The notes beneath the pieces are model-generated. The model ran no database searches and was not told the DNA's origin. It worked only from the letters and a program-made list of their open reading frames with translations. The position numbers and the translations under genes were made by a program. Source: 2-12-FULL-35-15 sp036386835 (GTDB taxonomy: Bacteria; Bacteroidota; Bacteroidia; 2-12-FULL-35-15). Taken from it: 64,000 bases of DNA. The stretch lies in assembly GCA_036386835.1 (NCBI GenBank), contig DASVUX010000028.1, forward strand, positions 62,001 to 126,000, given 5' to 3'. Below, in pieces: positions 15,647-25,553 of the stretch; position 1 is the stretch's first letter; the number at the start of each line of letters is the position of its first letter.

Positions 15647-17413
15647 ATGGCTGTAACCAGGATATTCGACATCTTACCTCAATTACTTGAAAAGTATAAC
15701 AAACCGGATGCGCTGGCTTCGAAAGAAAATGGCAAATGGGTGAAATGGTCAACACAGCAGTTTGTTGATACAGTTAATAATTTGTCCTATGGACTTTTTA
15801 ATCTCGGGCTTGAACGTGAAGACAAGATAGCGATAATTGCAAATAACCGGCCGGAGTGGAATTTCGCAGATTTCGCTATCCAGCAATCGGGCGCTGTCAG
15901 CGTTCCTGTTTATCCAACAATCTCCGAACACGACCTTGCATTTATCCTTGCGGATGCCAGGATCAAATACGTATTTGTTTCCACATCAGAGCTGCACGAT
16001 AAAGTTAAAGCTGCCGCTGAAAAGGTTGATTCGATAAAAGGCATCTATACATTCAACAAGGTTTCGGGAGCTAAACACTGGACAGAGCTGGTTGAGGAAG
16101 GCAAACGCAATCCCAAAGCCGCTGAAATAAATGCTATCAAGAATTCCATTAAAGCTACTGATCTGTTCTCAATATTATACACTTCAGGAACCACCGGGAA
16201 CCCCAAAGGTGTTATGCTTTCACACAACAATCTTATCAGTAATTCCATTGCGTGCCAGGTGCTGGCCCCTTTTGAAAGCAGCTGGAAAGCTTTGAGCTTC
16301 CTGCCACTGAATCACGTATATGAGCGAATGCTCAGCACGCTCTATCTGTACCTTGGTGTCTCGATCTATTATGCTGAAAGCCTCGAAACAATTGGCGACA
16401 ACCTGAAAGAAGTGAAGCCCCAGATCTTTGGCACTGTTCCCAGGCTGCTGGAAAAAGTGTATGATAAGATCGTTGCGAAAGGTGATGAGCAGACCGGCAT
16501 TAAGAAAAAGTTATTCTTCTGGGCGCTCGACCTGGGACTTCGTTATGAAGTAGACGGAAAAAACGGCTGGTGGTATGAAACACAGTTAAAACTTGCAAAT
16601 AAGATCATCTTCTCGAAATGGAGAGAAGCACTCGGAGGAAATGTGGTGGCGGTTGCATCCGGCGGAGCTGCGCTTCAGCCAAGGCTTGCACGTGTCTTTA
16701 ATTCGGCTGGAATTAAAGTGCTGGAAGGTTACGGACTTACTGAAACATCGCCCGTTGTTGCAGTGAACAGCTTTCTTCCGAACAGTATCCGGTTCGGCAC
16801 AGTAGGCCCTGTAATTAATGGTGTTACTGTGAAGTTTGCAGAAGACGGTGAGATCCTGGTAAAAGGCCCGAATGTAATGATCGGGTATTACAACAGGCCG
16901 GATGCGACTGCCGAAGCGATCGATAAGGACGGCTGGTTCCATACCGGTGATATCGGGGTATTGGAAGAGAACCGCTTCCTGAAAATCACCGACCGGAAAA
17001 AAGAGATTTTCAAAACTTCAGGCGGAAAATACATAGCCCCTGTGATGATCGAGAATAAACTGAAGGAATCACAATTCATAGAACAGGTAATGGTGATCGG
17101 TGAGAACCAGAAGTATGCATCCGCATTGATAGTTCCTGCATTCGCGTTCCTCAAGGAATACTGCAAGCGAAAAGGAATTGAGTACACAACGAATGAAGAC
17201 ATCATAAAAAATCCTGTGATAAGGGCCCGTATCATGCAGTCGGTTGAGAAAGTCAACTCCACACTTGCCCAATACGAAACGATAAAACGCCCGGAACTCC
17301 TTCCCCGTGAATGGAGCATTGAAAAAAATGAAATGACACCGAAATTATCACTTAAGAGAAAAGTGATCATGGCTGCGAATAAAGATCTTATCGACAAGAT
17401 CTTTAATGAATAG
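15647..17413 (+). CDS. Long-chain fatty acid--CoA ligase (AMP-dependent synthetase)
   Basis: A 588-residue adenylate-forming enzyme that activates fatty acids to acyl-CoA at the cytosolic face of the membrane. Seen in order: the P-loop ILYTSGTTGNPKGVML near residues 176-191, the linker LEGYGLTETSPVVAVN near 361, DGWFHTGDIG near 424, and the hinge KITDRKKEIFKTSGGKYIAP near 445-464. The length and YGLTETSP motif place it with FadD15/ACSL-like bacterial ligases rather than acetyl-CoA synthetase. The next gene begins 15 bp downstream and may share its transcript. Confidence 0.95.
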   Translation: MAVTRIFDILPQLLEKYNKPDALASKENGKWVKWSTQQFVDTVNNLSYGLFNLGLEREDKIAIIANNRPEWNFADFAIQQSGAVSVPVYPTISEHDLAFILADARIKYVFVSTSELHDKVKAAAEKVDSIKGIYTFNKVSGAKHWTELVEEGKRNPKAAEINAIKNSIKATDLFSILYTSGTTGNPKGVMLSHNNLISNSIACQVLAPFESSWKALSFLPLNHVYERMLSTLYLYLGVSIYYAESLETIGDNLKEVKPQIFGTVPRLLEKVYDKIVAKGDEQTGIKKKLFFWALDLGLRYEVDGKNGWWYETQLKLANKIIFSKWREALGGNVVAVASGGAALQPRLARVFNSAGIKVLEGYGLTETSPVVAVNSFLPNSIRFGTVGPVINGVTVKFAEDGEILVKGPNVMIGYYNRPDATAEAIDKDGWFHTGDIGVLEENRFLKITDRKKEIFKTSGGKYIAPVMIENKLKESQFIEQVMVIGENQKYASALIVPAFAFLKEYCKRKGIEYTTNEDIIKNPVIRARIMQSVEKVNSTLAQYETIKRPELLPREWSIEKNEMTPKLSLKRKVIMAANKDLIDKIFNE

Positions 17414-17427
17414 TTGTAACTACTGTT

Positions 17428-19368
17428 ATGAAAAAACAAAAAAATAATAAGGCTGCAGTAAAAAACCAGGAGCTGCCTGTTATTGACAAAAAACTTCTGT
17501 TCCGCTTATCATTTATTATAGCGGCCGTTGCATTTCTTATCTATGCGAATACTCTCGGCCATGGATTTGTCCTTGATGACTCATCTGTAATCAGCGATAA
17601 CACCATGACGCAGGGTGGGGTTTCTTCACTGAAGGACATTTTCACTTCTGCATACCGGGCCGGCCAGCCAAGTGCGAATCTCGACCTGTACCGTCCGCTT
17701 TCCAAAGCTATGTTTGCTGTTGAATGGCAGCTCTCTCCGGACAACCCTGCCATCCACCATTTTGTAAATGTGCTGCTTTATTCATTTGCCTGTGTCTTAA
17801 TGTTCCTTATTTTTTCAAGATGGACACGCATTAACATTTACATTCTCTTTTTCAGCACGCTTATTTTTGCAGTGCATCCTATTCATACGGAAGTTGTAGC
17901 AAATATTAAAAGCAGGGATGAGATCCTGACGATGATCTTTTTACTGCTCTCGCTGAATGCGGCTTTAAAATATCTTGATAAACAAAAGATCGTTTCATTC
18001 ATTTCCTACCTTTTTTGCTTTTTCCTTGCACTATTATCAAAAGAATCTGCCATTGTTTATGTCGGGCTTATCCCACTGTTCATTTACTTCTTTACCCTGG
18101 CCCCGGCAGGAACAAACATTAAAATGACAGGATCAGCAGCGGCTGTTGCTGTTCTTTATCTTATTATTCACAGGAGTATCATTGGCAGCATCGGGCTGGA
18201 CAACATTCCGGTTATTGACAATTCACTCCTCAGCACATCAAGTATATTCCTGCAAAAGTTAACCGCAGTGATGATAATGGGCAAATACTTTCTTTTGCTG
18301 CTCTTTCCGTATCCATTATCATGTGATTATTCTTTCAATACGATACCGATTGTGAGCGGCATTGCTGATCCCGGATTTTTATTCTCTATGCTCTTTCATG
18401 TCTTTCTCCTGGTATTTGCCATTAAAAAATTCAAGGACAAACATATACTCTCTTTCTGCATCCTGTTCTACCTGGTAAGCATGTCAATCGCGTCAAACAT
18501 TTTTATGACCATCGGGACACACCTCGCGGAACGCCTGCTGTTCTTACCTTCTATTGCCTTCTGTATTGCCTTGAGCTATTGTTTATGTATGCTGATGAAG
18601 ATCAATACCGCTGAACAGATCAATAAATTCAGTGTGTTCTTTAACAGGGCTAAAGTATATGTCGTTTCTATAGCCGCACTTGCGGTTATTTTCAGCTTTA
18701 AAACAAGTTCGCGGAACAAAGACTGGAAATCGAATGCAGCCTTATTTGAAAAAGATATTGAAACGGTTCCCAACAGTGCCCACATGCTTATGTACCTGAC
18801 CGATCATTTAATTACCAAGGAAGACCTTGCAAAGATGTCACCGGAAGGAAAAAAAGCCAGGCTGCTGAAAGCTAAGGCACATATTGAGAAAGCGCTGAAG
18901 ATCTATGAGCTGTTTCCCGATGCGCATTTTCTTGCCGGCAGGATCAGTTATGAGCTTGGCGACTTTCAAACTGCATACATTGAATGCAGCCGTGCACTAT
19001 CTTTAAACCCGAGCAAGCCAATGTATCATAATAATACGGGGACCGCACTGTTTGCTCTTGGCAGGTTCAATGAAGCAGCAAAAGAATTTGAAGAAGCGAT
19101 GAGACTGAACCCTGACGATCCCGACCATCCCTTCAACCTCGGAAGCGCTCACGGTGCCATGGGTGAATCATATAAACAGCAGAACGACACTGCGAATGCC
19201 AATAAAATGTTCCGATCCGCAATAGTTTATTTTGATAAGGCCATCAGGATGAAACCCGATTATAAATCTGCACATCAGTTCATGGGGGCAACTTACAGGA
19301 ACATGGGTGATACGGTGAATGCGAAGATCTATTTCGACCAAGCCGCGCGTTTAAAAACGAAACAATAA
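17428..19368 (+). CDS. Membrane protein with C-terminal TPRs (TMTC / DUF1736-like)
   Basis: A 646-residue protein of about 10-11 membrane helices (residues 27-430) followed by tetratricopeptide repeats (about 440-640). The N-terminal segment YANTLGHGFVLDDSSVISDN, with the acidic pair after the first helix, and DLYRPLSKAMFAVEWQL then HHFVNVLLYSF match the GT-C fold of TMTC-type O-mannosyltransferases, where the first-loop Asp residues are catalytic. The TPR part has consensus-like units (YHNNTGTALFALGRFNEAAK, HPFNLGSAHGAMGESYKQ). Function by analogy is transfer of a lipid-linked sugar to exported proteins; this is inference. It ends 3 bp from the converging fructosamine kinase gene. Confidence 0.82.
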   Translation: MKKQKNNKAAVKNQELPVIDKKLLFRLSFIIAAVAFLIYANTLGHGFVLDDSSVISDNTMTQGGVSSLKDIFTSAYRAGQPSANLDLYRPLSKAMFAVEWQLSPDNPAIHHFVNVLLYSFACVLMFLIFSRWTRINIYILFFSTLIFAVHPIHTEVVANIKSRDEILTMIFLLLSLNAALKYLDKQKIVSFISYLFCFFLALLSKESAIVYVGLIPLFIYFFTLAPAGTNIKMTGSAAAVAVLYLIIHRSIIGSIGLDNIPVIDNSLLSTSSIFLQKLTAVMIMGKYFLLLLFPYPLSCDYSFNTIPIVSGIADPGFLFSMLFHVFLLVFAIKKFKDKHILSFCILFYLVSMSIASNIFMTIGTHLAERLLFLPSIAFCIALSYCLCMLMKINTAEQINKFSVFFNRAKVYVVSIAALAVIFSFKTSSRNKDWKSNAALFEKDIETVPNSAHMLMYLTDHLITKEDLAKMSPEGKKARLLKAKAHIEKALKIYELFPDAHFLAGRISYELGDFQTAYIECSRALSLNPSKPMYHNNTGTALFALGRFNEAAKEFEEAMRLNPDDPDHPFNLGSAHGAMGESYKQQNDTANANKMFRSAIVYFDKAIRMKPDYKSAHQFMGATYRNMGDTVNAKIYFDQAARLKTKQ

Positions 19369-19371
19369 AGC

Positions 19372-20243
19372 TCAGGCGAACCGCTTTACGATTATTTCCA
19401 CCTGCTTCCGATAATTTCCTCCAAAAAGATTAACATGGACCATTAAAGGATATAAATTACACAGGTCCATTCTTTCCTGCCAACCCTTTTCCAGGGGGAA
19501 ACATTCATTATAAACAGCGTAGAACTGTTCCGGAAAACCTCCGAACAATTTAGTCATTGCAAGATCCATTTCGCGATGCCCGTAGTAAACTGCAGGGTCA
19601 TACATGCAGGGATGGCCTGAAACATCCGTCATAAAATTCCCGCTCCAGAGATCACCATGTAATAAAGAAGGGGGTTCCACCGGGAAAAGTTCAGCCATCC
19701 GTTTATAAATCCGGTCAAATAGTCGTAATAAGCTTTGATCCGCGTTCCCGGAATCGTATGCGAGCTTCACCTGGGGAGATAACCTTTCCTCGGTAAAAAA
19801 TGCCGGCCAAGAAGAATGAAAGAAATTTGACTGCTTTAAAGAGCCGATATAATTATCATGATCAAGACCGAATTCGATGCTGCTTTTTTTATGCAGCCGG
19901 AAAGCAATTCTGCAAAACGTTCAAAAGCATTAGTTTCACCGCTTTCCATGAACTCTAATATAAGAATACTCTCCTTCTTACTTTCCGAAACGGCAATCAC
20001 TTCCGGGATCTTAACAGATGAATTGTTCTTCAGTAATCTCAATCCCCTCTTCTCTGCTTCAAACATACCCGGAAATTTTTCGGGGTCATTCGATTTAATA
20101 AAAAAAGAACCGGCTGAAGTTTCTGTTTTCCAGGTTTCGTTTATGCTCCCTCCCGGAACACTCTCGATCGCGGAAACCGTAACCGGCTTACCAAACACCC
20201 CGGAAAGCGCTTTTTCAATTAATAAAATGAGGCTTGGTTTCAT
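19372..20243 (-). pseudogene. Fructosamine/ketosamine kinase, frameshifted
   Basis: The two halves of one fructosamine-3-kinase family protein are in different frames. The first (from ATG 20243) has the nucleotide-binding start SVPGGSINETWKTETSAGSF and LILEFMESGETNAFERFAELL. The second continues as LHKKSSIEFGLDHDNYIGS and then carries LLHGDLWSGNFM (catalytic Asp), DPAVYYGHREMDLAMTKLFG and a normal C-terminus. Joining them gives an uninterrupted protein of about 290 residues, the family's usual length. The break is close to 19895, where one base appears to be missing in GGCTGCAT (expected GGCCTGCAT). It may be a true mutation or a sequencing error. The ATG overlaps the TGA of the upstream PD40 gene (ATGA). 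Confidence 0.85.
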
Positions 20244-22237
20244 TTGGTTTCAGACTGTGGCGGAATGAGCCCTAGTTTTTCCAACTCTTCCAGGTACACC
20301 CGCTTGCCATTGTATATCGCAGTAACAAATGCATCCTGCTGGCCTGCGGCACGTACCTTATTCTTGTGCGCAATTGCTTCGTTCAGTGTTTTAAATGCCC
20401 CCCCGATTGTGAAGCGGGTGATGCCGTCTTCCAGCAGGAGTTTCTCCACTTTACCCATTCCTTTCAGGAAATCATACCTGTAATTCTTTGGTAAATTATA
20501 TGCCGCGATCTGCACTTTGAACTCGAGGCCTTCTTTACTTGAGTTTCCATGTTTTTCAACCACTTCACCAATTGTAGGTTTTGCTGCTTTTAGCGAATCT
20601 GTTTTCACAGTAACAGAATCCGCTTTGGGCAGCGTATCTTTTGGCACGGTGAAATTAAAATTTATTTTTTTTTCAGTATAAGCACTAAGATTCAGGCCTT
20701 CTATGTTAATGCTCTGGGAGGGATAATCCTTTAATGAGCATGTCACTTTATAATTCGCACCTGCAGGTATATTCACAAGATAATTCCCGGTAACGGAATT
20801 TGAACTGAACTCCTTATAAACTGAGCCTTTATCGCGGATCTCTATTGTTATTTTTGCATCCACAGGTTTATCATCCTGCGTGGTGATCCCTGTAAGCATC
20901 AGAACGGGCGATGCTTTCAGGACTTTGCTGACATCCACCTGGTATATATCCTGTAATCCGTAACCGCCCGATTTTCCCGAAGCATAGTATCCGCTTGTAC
21001 CATTTGCAGCAAGCACGAAATAAATATCGTCATCAGGAGTGTTAATAGGGTAACCCATGTTCTCCGGGCTTGACCATGATGAGTCTTTCGGATTCATGGT
21101 GATCTTGAAGATATCGTAGCCGCCCATGCTGTTATGGCCTTTTGAACTGTATAGCAATGTAACTCCGTCTGCATGAATAAACGGGGCATCATCATCATAA
21201 ACGGTATTAACGGCTGGCCCCATGTTCTTTATTTTACCCCAGGTACCGTCAATTTGCAGCGTGGCGCTATACAGATCCTTTCCACCATAACCTCCGGGCG
21301 TTTCACTTGAAAAATATAAGGTCTTCTCATCTGCCGATAAAGAAGCGCTTCCTTCCCATGCTGAAGTATTTACTTCACCTCGCAGCTTTTCGGGTTCACT
21401 CCATGTATTCCCGTTAAGCGCACTCAGATAGATATCGCCATTATCATAGCCGTTATCGCGGAAGATGAAAAGTTTCTGTCCGTCATTTGAAATTGCAATT
21501 GCTGCATCATGAACATTCGTGTTAATGTTGGAACCTATTCCTGTGGGCGGCACCCACTTACCGGCTTCCTTATGCGTAATAAATACATCTTCATAATAGA
21601 TCCCAAGTTCATCAGGCAGGTTAGACCCATTCTGCTTTCCTCCCGTGCTTTCATCACCTCGGTAAGTAAATATCATTACCTGCTCATCAGAAGATATCAC
21701 AGGCACGTATTCAGAATTAACAGTATTCAGGATCTCACCGGCATTCTCGATCTGTGCATCCACTGGCGAAGCCACTAGTACTTTTGCATTCTTACAGTAA
21801 TCCATTAACTGTGCTGTACTTTTCTTTTTGCTTTCAGCCACATTTTTACCTGTAAGATACTTTTCCAGCATTTTCAGCGCATCATCGAATTTGTAATTAT
21901 AATGATAAGCACGGGCAATATCATATTCAATATCTGCAGCCGTTTTATTTTTTTCATAGACCTGGAGCAAAAGCTCAAGGGAACGTTGGTGGGCATCGCT
22001 CCTGTATAATCCACAGATGCCTACAACATACTTCAGGTAACTTTCTTTTGGGTGATTTACCAGCATTTTCTCGTAAAGCGGTAAAGCCATCACAAAATCC
22101 TCTTCTTCAAAAAGCGCCTGGGCTTTTGCCAGCGAATCAAGCTCGGTTTTTCGCCACTTCCGGGTTTTCATTGTTCCCTGTTGAAATAAAGGACCTGAAA
22201 AAAGCATTGCCAGGATTAAGAGTAAAAATGTTTTCAT
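20240..22237 (-). CDS. PD40 beta-propeller protein with TPR start and one C-terminal SPOR-like domain
   Basis: A 665-residue exported protein. After a signal peptide (about 20 residues), TPR-like helices occupy about 30-150; a WD40-like PD40 propeller follows (about 175-430; blades such as DGQKLFIFRDNGYDNGDIYLS and KTLYFSSETPGGYGGKDLYS); then a carboxypeptidase-regulatory-like beta domain (about 445-530), and a SPOR-like unit (about 568-655: GLEFKVQIAAYNLP, ITRFTIGGAFKTLNEAI). The layout is that of PorE-like T9SS periplasmic anchors, with SPOR replacing the OmpA peptidoglycan domain. SPOR domains bind denuded glycan strands, so a peptidoglycan-attached role is likely. It is a paralogue of the gene at 22498. 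Confidence 0.87.
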   Translation of the reverse strand: MKTFLLLILAMLFSGPLFQQGTMKTRKWRKTELDSLAKAQALFEEEDFVMALPLYEKMLVNHPKESYLKYVVGICGLYRSDAHQRSLELLLQVYEKNKTAADIEYDIARAYHYNYKFDDALKMLEKYLTGKNVAESKKKSTAQLMDYCKNAKVLVASPVDAQIENAGEILNTVNSEYVPVISSDEQVMIFTYRGDESTGGKQNGSNLPDELGIYYEDVFITHKEAGKWVPPTGIGSNINTNVHDAAIAISNDGQKLFIFRDNGYDNGDIYLSALNGNTWSEPEKLRGEVNTSAWEGSASLSADEKTLYFSSETPGGYGGKDLYSATLQIDGTWGKIKNMGPAVNTVYDDDAPFIHADGVTLLYSSKGHNSMGGYDIFKITMNPKDSSWSSPENMGYPINTPDDDIYFVLAANGTSGYYASGKSGGYGLQDIYQVDVSKVLKASPVLMLTGITTQDDKPVDAKITIEIRDKGSVYKEFSSNSVTGNYLVNIPAGANYKVTCSLKDYPSQSINIEGLNLSAYTEKKINFNFTVPKDTLPKADSVTVKTDSLKAAKPTIGEVVEKHGNSSKEGLEFKVQIAAYNLPKNYRYDFLKGMGKVEKLLLEDGITRFTIGGAFKTLNEAIAHKNKVRAAGQQDAFVTAIYNGKRVYLEELEKLGLIPPQSETK

Positions 22238-22286
22238 TAGAATATGGATTAAGCCTGATTTAAATTTTAATTTTGCACCATAATAT

Positions 22287-22505
22287 ATGAATCTAAAAGC
22301 ACCTCATACCCCAAACATGTTCCGGGAGAATATCCGGCTTGGGCTCCTTGTTGATGTAGTATTAAAGAAGGATCAGAAGACAGGAAAGCGCACCCGGGGA
22401 ACTGTCAGGGCAATTCTCACAAGCAGCCCTTTTCATTCAAGGGGCATTAAGGTAATGCTTGATACGCGGCAGGTTGGCCGCGTTCAGGAAATTATCGCTA
22501 GTTGA
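22287..22505 (+). CDS. YwbE-family small protein
   Basis: A 72-residue protein matching the YwbE family (DUF2196) over nearly its whole length: RENIRLGLLVDVVLKKDQKT, then GKRTRGTVRAILTSSPFH, RGIKVMLDTRQVGRVQEI. The family is widely conserved in Firmicutes and Bacteroidota, and its function is unknown. The start may be ATG 22287 or the internal Met at 22317 (MFRENIR). Its last 8 bp overlap the end of the converging PD40 gene. Confidence 0.85.
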   Translation: MNLKAPHTPNMFRENIRLGLLVDVVLKKDQKTGKRTRGTVRAILTSSPFHSRGIKVMLDTRQVGRVQEIIAS

Positions 22506-25317
22506 TCGTTCTGTTAAAGAAATTGTTGGCGATCAATTCCTGGAGCAGCATACGTTTCCCCTGGTACATAGCTGTGATCCATGCATCCTTTGTACCTAAC
22601 CTGATACATTCCTGGCGAAATGCTTCCGCATCCTTTATGGTGGTGAATTCCCTCATTGTGAAGCGGGTGATTCCGTCAGGATATGGCAACACTAACGCTG
22701 GTGGCGGTTCAAGGGCATCCAGGTTTTTGTGCTTGAAGTTCTGTGGTTTGCGGTATGCACCGATCTGAACACGGAATGTTAAACCTTCAGCGCATGTGTT
22801 CCCGGCCTGTGCGATCAGCTTATTATAAATCTCTTTATTATTAAGGTCTTTCCCGACAAAGGCAGAGAAATCTCCATTGGCTCCCGGATCACAAGGATTG
22901 TTGTGTTCTTCAAGAGTCTTTCTCATGCCAAAGAAAAACACTGTAACAATTGACCGGGATGCCTCCGGTTCTTTTTCAAGAAGGTTCTTTTTAAAGGCAT
23001 CGGCTTCTGCAAGCGTTTTGAACGGACCGAAAGTGTAACGGATCTTTCCGTCAGGATAAGTTTTCTTTTCGATCTTTCCGTATTTACTTAAATGATCCAG
23101 CTTAAAATCTGCTTCATTATCAACCGCAGCAATCTCTACTTTATAAGTCAGACCGGCAATCTCTGATTTTCCATTGTCTTTGATAACATTCTTTACTTCA
23201 TCACCGGAATTCAAAGCAACCAAACCGGATTTCTTCTTAATGACCTTCGTCTCAGTGGGAGCAGAATAATCTTTCCGGGTGTATTCACTTGCAAAGTATT
23301 GCTGGACCAACCTTCTTGTTTTACAGGAATCAACAGTAACAACAATGTTCTTCAGGGAAGTATCTTTTTCTATCACTTTATATTTGTAGATTTCTGCATC
23401 CAGCAGCGATTTAAAGCCTCCGATAAAGAAGGTTGTGTTTCCTTTATCATCACGCGTGCTCTTAATGCTGTCAATCCCCGTTAATTTTTCAGCGCTGAAA
23501 TCTGCGGCATTTTCAAATGTTCCCAATTCAAGGTTATAGGTAACACATTCTTTCTTCACATCACCGTATTTCTTCAGGATTTCCTGGAAAACCCGTGCCT
23601 CATACACCTCAGCCTTCTTCTCTTCATTGTAACGCTTTATCTGCTCGTTGATCTGGCTTTGAATTACGTTCGAAGAATCTTTTACGGCAACTACATCATT
23701 CCCTTTGACGTAAGCTTCAGAATAGAATTTGAAATCTTTTTGTACCTGCACATACGTATCAAGGCTCTTCACATTTACATACTGGTACTGTGCTTCATAA
23801 CCTTCCACCTCGATAGCTACCTTGTAATTGTTGCCCGGAGTAAGCGCTATGATATATTTTCCGGATGATGAATTGGAATGGTAAGATCCTTGTTTCTCCC
23901 CTGTATCCGCATTTGATACATTTATAGTCGCATCAACCGGTTTACCGTCTGCACTTACAGTTCCAACGACCAGCGCAAGCACAGGCGCTTCCCCGAAGTA
24001 GCCCGGAGTAACACTGTAAAGATCCTGCTGGCCGAAACCGCCTTTCCTGTCGGATGAAAAATAACCGTGCTCACCGTCTGCCGTCAGAACATAAAAGCGC
24101 TCATCATCAGTAGTGTTTATCGGATACCCAAGATTGGTCGGCTCATTCCAGATCCCACCTTTGAATACAGAGTACATAATATCATACCCACCGATACTGT
24201 TCCTTCCTTCCGAACTATAGAAAAGCGTAATCCCGTCAGGGTGAATAAACGGAGAATCATCATTGTAAGGAGTATTGATCATCGGGCCTAAATTCTGGGC
24301 CTTGCCCCAGCTTCCGTCAGGCATTTTTTCACTCAGGTAGATATCACGACCGCCAAGTCCGCCCGGACGTTCGCTGGCAAAATAAAGCTGCTTCTCATTT
24401 GCAGAAAGCGAAACACTTCCTTCCCAGTATTTAGAATTGATCTCGGGACCCAGCGGTTCTGGCGCACCCCAAACCTCACCTTTTAAAATACTCATATAAA
24501 TATCCCCGCCATCCTTTTCCGTACTGTGAAACACAAATAATTTCTGACCGTCAGCGGACAGGGCGATACTGGCATCATGATTTTTCGTATTGATGCTGCT
24601 TCCGATACTCTCCGGGGTAAGCCATGAATCACCGAGACGATGAGAGATAAATACATCTTCATAATAATTTCCATTAGGGTCCGGGTTAAAATCATCATCC
24701 ATTAATCCCCCGGTACTATTCGGGCCTGTATATGTATAAATAAGCACCGATTCATCCGAAGAAATTACGGGAACATATTCCTGGTTCTCTGTATTAATCA
24801 CATTACCTACATTGGTAATCTCACATTTCACCTTCAGCTCAATAAACGCTTTCCCATTCTTACTGTTCTCAATATAACGCTCGGTAAGAAGCCTCTGGTT
24901 GATAGGAGGGGCCGTAGCGAGATATTTCTTAAAAGATTTGATAGCTTCGTCAAACTTATAATTAAGATGGTACGCTCTCCCGATGTAGAAATCAATATCA
25001 GGTGCATTCGGAGCGCTTTCCGCTACCTGTGTAAGCATCTGGATGGATTTTTCCTTCTCATCACTCTTATATAAAAGGCAGATCCCGGTCTTGTAGCGAA
25101 AATACAATTCCGATGGATAAGCACTCGCCAGCTGCATATAAAGAGGAAGCGCCCTTAAATAATTTTCTTCACTGTAAAAGTACTCTGCACTTTCGAGCTT
25201 TGATTTATCTTCTTTATTCAGTGCCTTCAGATTAGGAGCAATATCCTTTTGTGCCAGCAAGGCTGAAGAGCCTACAAACACTATCAAAAAGGAAATAGCA
25301 AATATTATTTTTCTCAT
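22498..25317 (-). CDS. PD40 beta-propeller protein with three C-terminal SPOR-like units
   Basis: A 939-residue exported paralogue of the 20240 gene: signal peptide, TPR region (about 30-165), PD40 propeller (about 185-445; for example SADGQKLFVFHSTEKDGGDI, ERPGGLGGRDIYLSEK), carboxypeptidase-like beta domain (about 450-535), then a linker and three SPOR-like units. These start near residues 585 (CVTYNLELGTFENAADF), 718 (GLTYKVEIAAVDNEADF) and 840 (GLTFRVQIGAYRKPQNF). The first unit is the most diverged. A periplasmic structural role tied to peptidoglycan, perhaps with type IX secretion or gliding, is inferred from architecture only. No porK/L/M/N genes are near. Confidence 0.87.
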   Translation of the reverse strand: MRKIIFAISFLIVFVGSSALLAQKDIAPNLKALNKEDKSKLESAEYFYSEENYLRALPLYMQLASAYPSELYFRYKTGICLLYKSDEKEKSIQMLTQVAESAPNAPDIDFYIGRAYHLNYKFDEAIKSFKKYLATAPPINQRLLTERYIENSKNGKAFIELKVKCEITNVGNVINTENQEYVPVISSDESVLIYTYTGPNSTGGLMDDDFNPDPNGNYYEDVFISHRLGDSWLTPESIGSSINTKNHDASIALSADGQKLFVFHSTEKDGGDIYMSILKGEVWGAPEPLGPEINSKYWEGSVSLSANEKQLYFASERPGGLGGRDIYLSEKMPDGSWGKAQNLGPMINTPYNDDSPFIHPDGITLFYSSEGRNSIGGYDIMYSVFKGGIWNEPTNLGYPINTTDDERFYVLTADGEHGYFSSDRKGGFGQQDLYSVTPGYFGEAPVLALVVGTVSADGKPVDATINVSNADTGEKQGSYHSNSSSGKYIIALTPGNNYKVAIEVEGYEAQYQYVNVKSLDTYVQVQKDFKFYSEAYVKGNDVVAVKDSSNVIQSQINEQIKRYNEEKKAEVYEARVFQEILKKYGDVKKECVTYNLELGTFENAADFSAEKLTGIDSIKSTRDDKGNTTFFIGGFKSLLDAEIYKYKVIEKDTSLKNIVVTVDSCKTRRLVQQYFASEYTRKDYSAPTETKVIKKKSGLVALNSGDEVKNVIKDNGKSEIAGLTYKVEIAAVDNEADFKLDHLSKYGKIEKKTYPDGKIRYTFGPFKTLAEADAFKKNLLEKEPEASRSIVTVFFFGMRKTLEEHNNPCDPGANGDFSAFVGKDLNNKEIYNKLIAQAGNTCAEGLTFRVQIGAYRKPQNFKHKNLDALEPPPALVLPYPDGITRFTMREFTTIKDAEAFRQECIRLGTKDAWITAMYQGKRMLLQELIANNFFNRTIN

Positions 25318-25528
25318 AAATATATTTTTACCGGAGCAAGAGGACTCTAAATAAGATGCACTAAATTGGAGATAAATGGAAATGAAACAACTTTGAGTGA
25401 TTCAAACTTATAAACACAACTGCGTTAATAAAGGGGGCAAATGTTGCAGCTACGCATTCGTTCGAACCAGCAAAATCAACATGTTTCTCAATTATAGCTT
25501 CTGTTTTTTATTGAAAGGTTTAAATGTG

Positions 25529-25536
25529 TATTTTCG
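25529..25536 (+). promoter_or_regulatory. Candidate -7 box for the O-methyltransferase gene
   Basis: TATTTTCG matches seven of eight positions of TAnnTTTG. It would start transcription near 25543 and so favours the ATG at 25554 over the one at 25524. Confidence 0.35.
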
Positions 25537-25553
25537 TTAATAAACTTTTGGAG

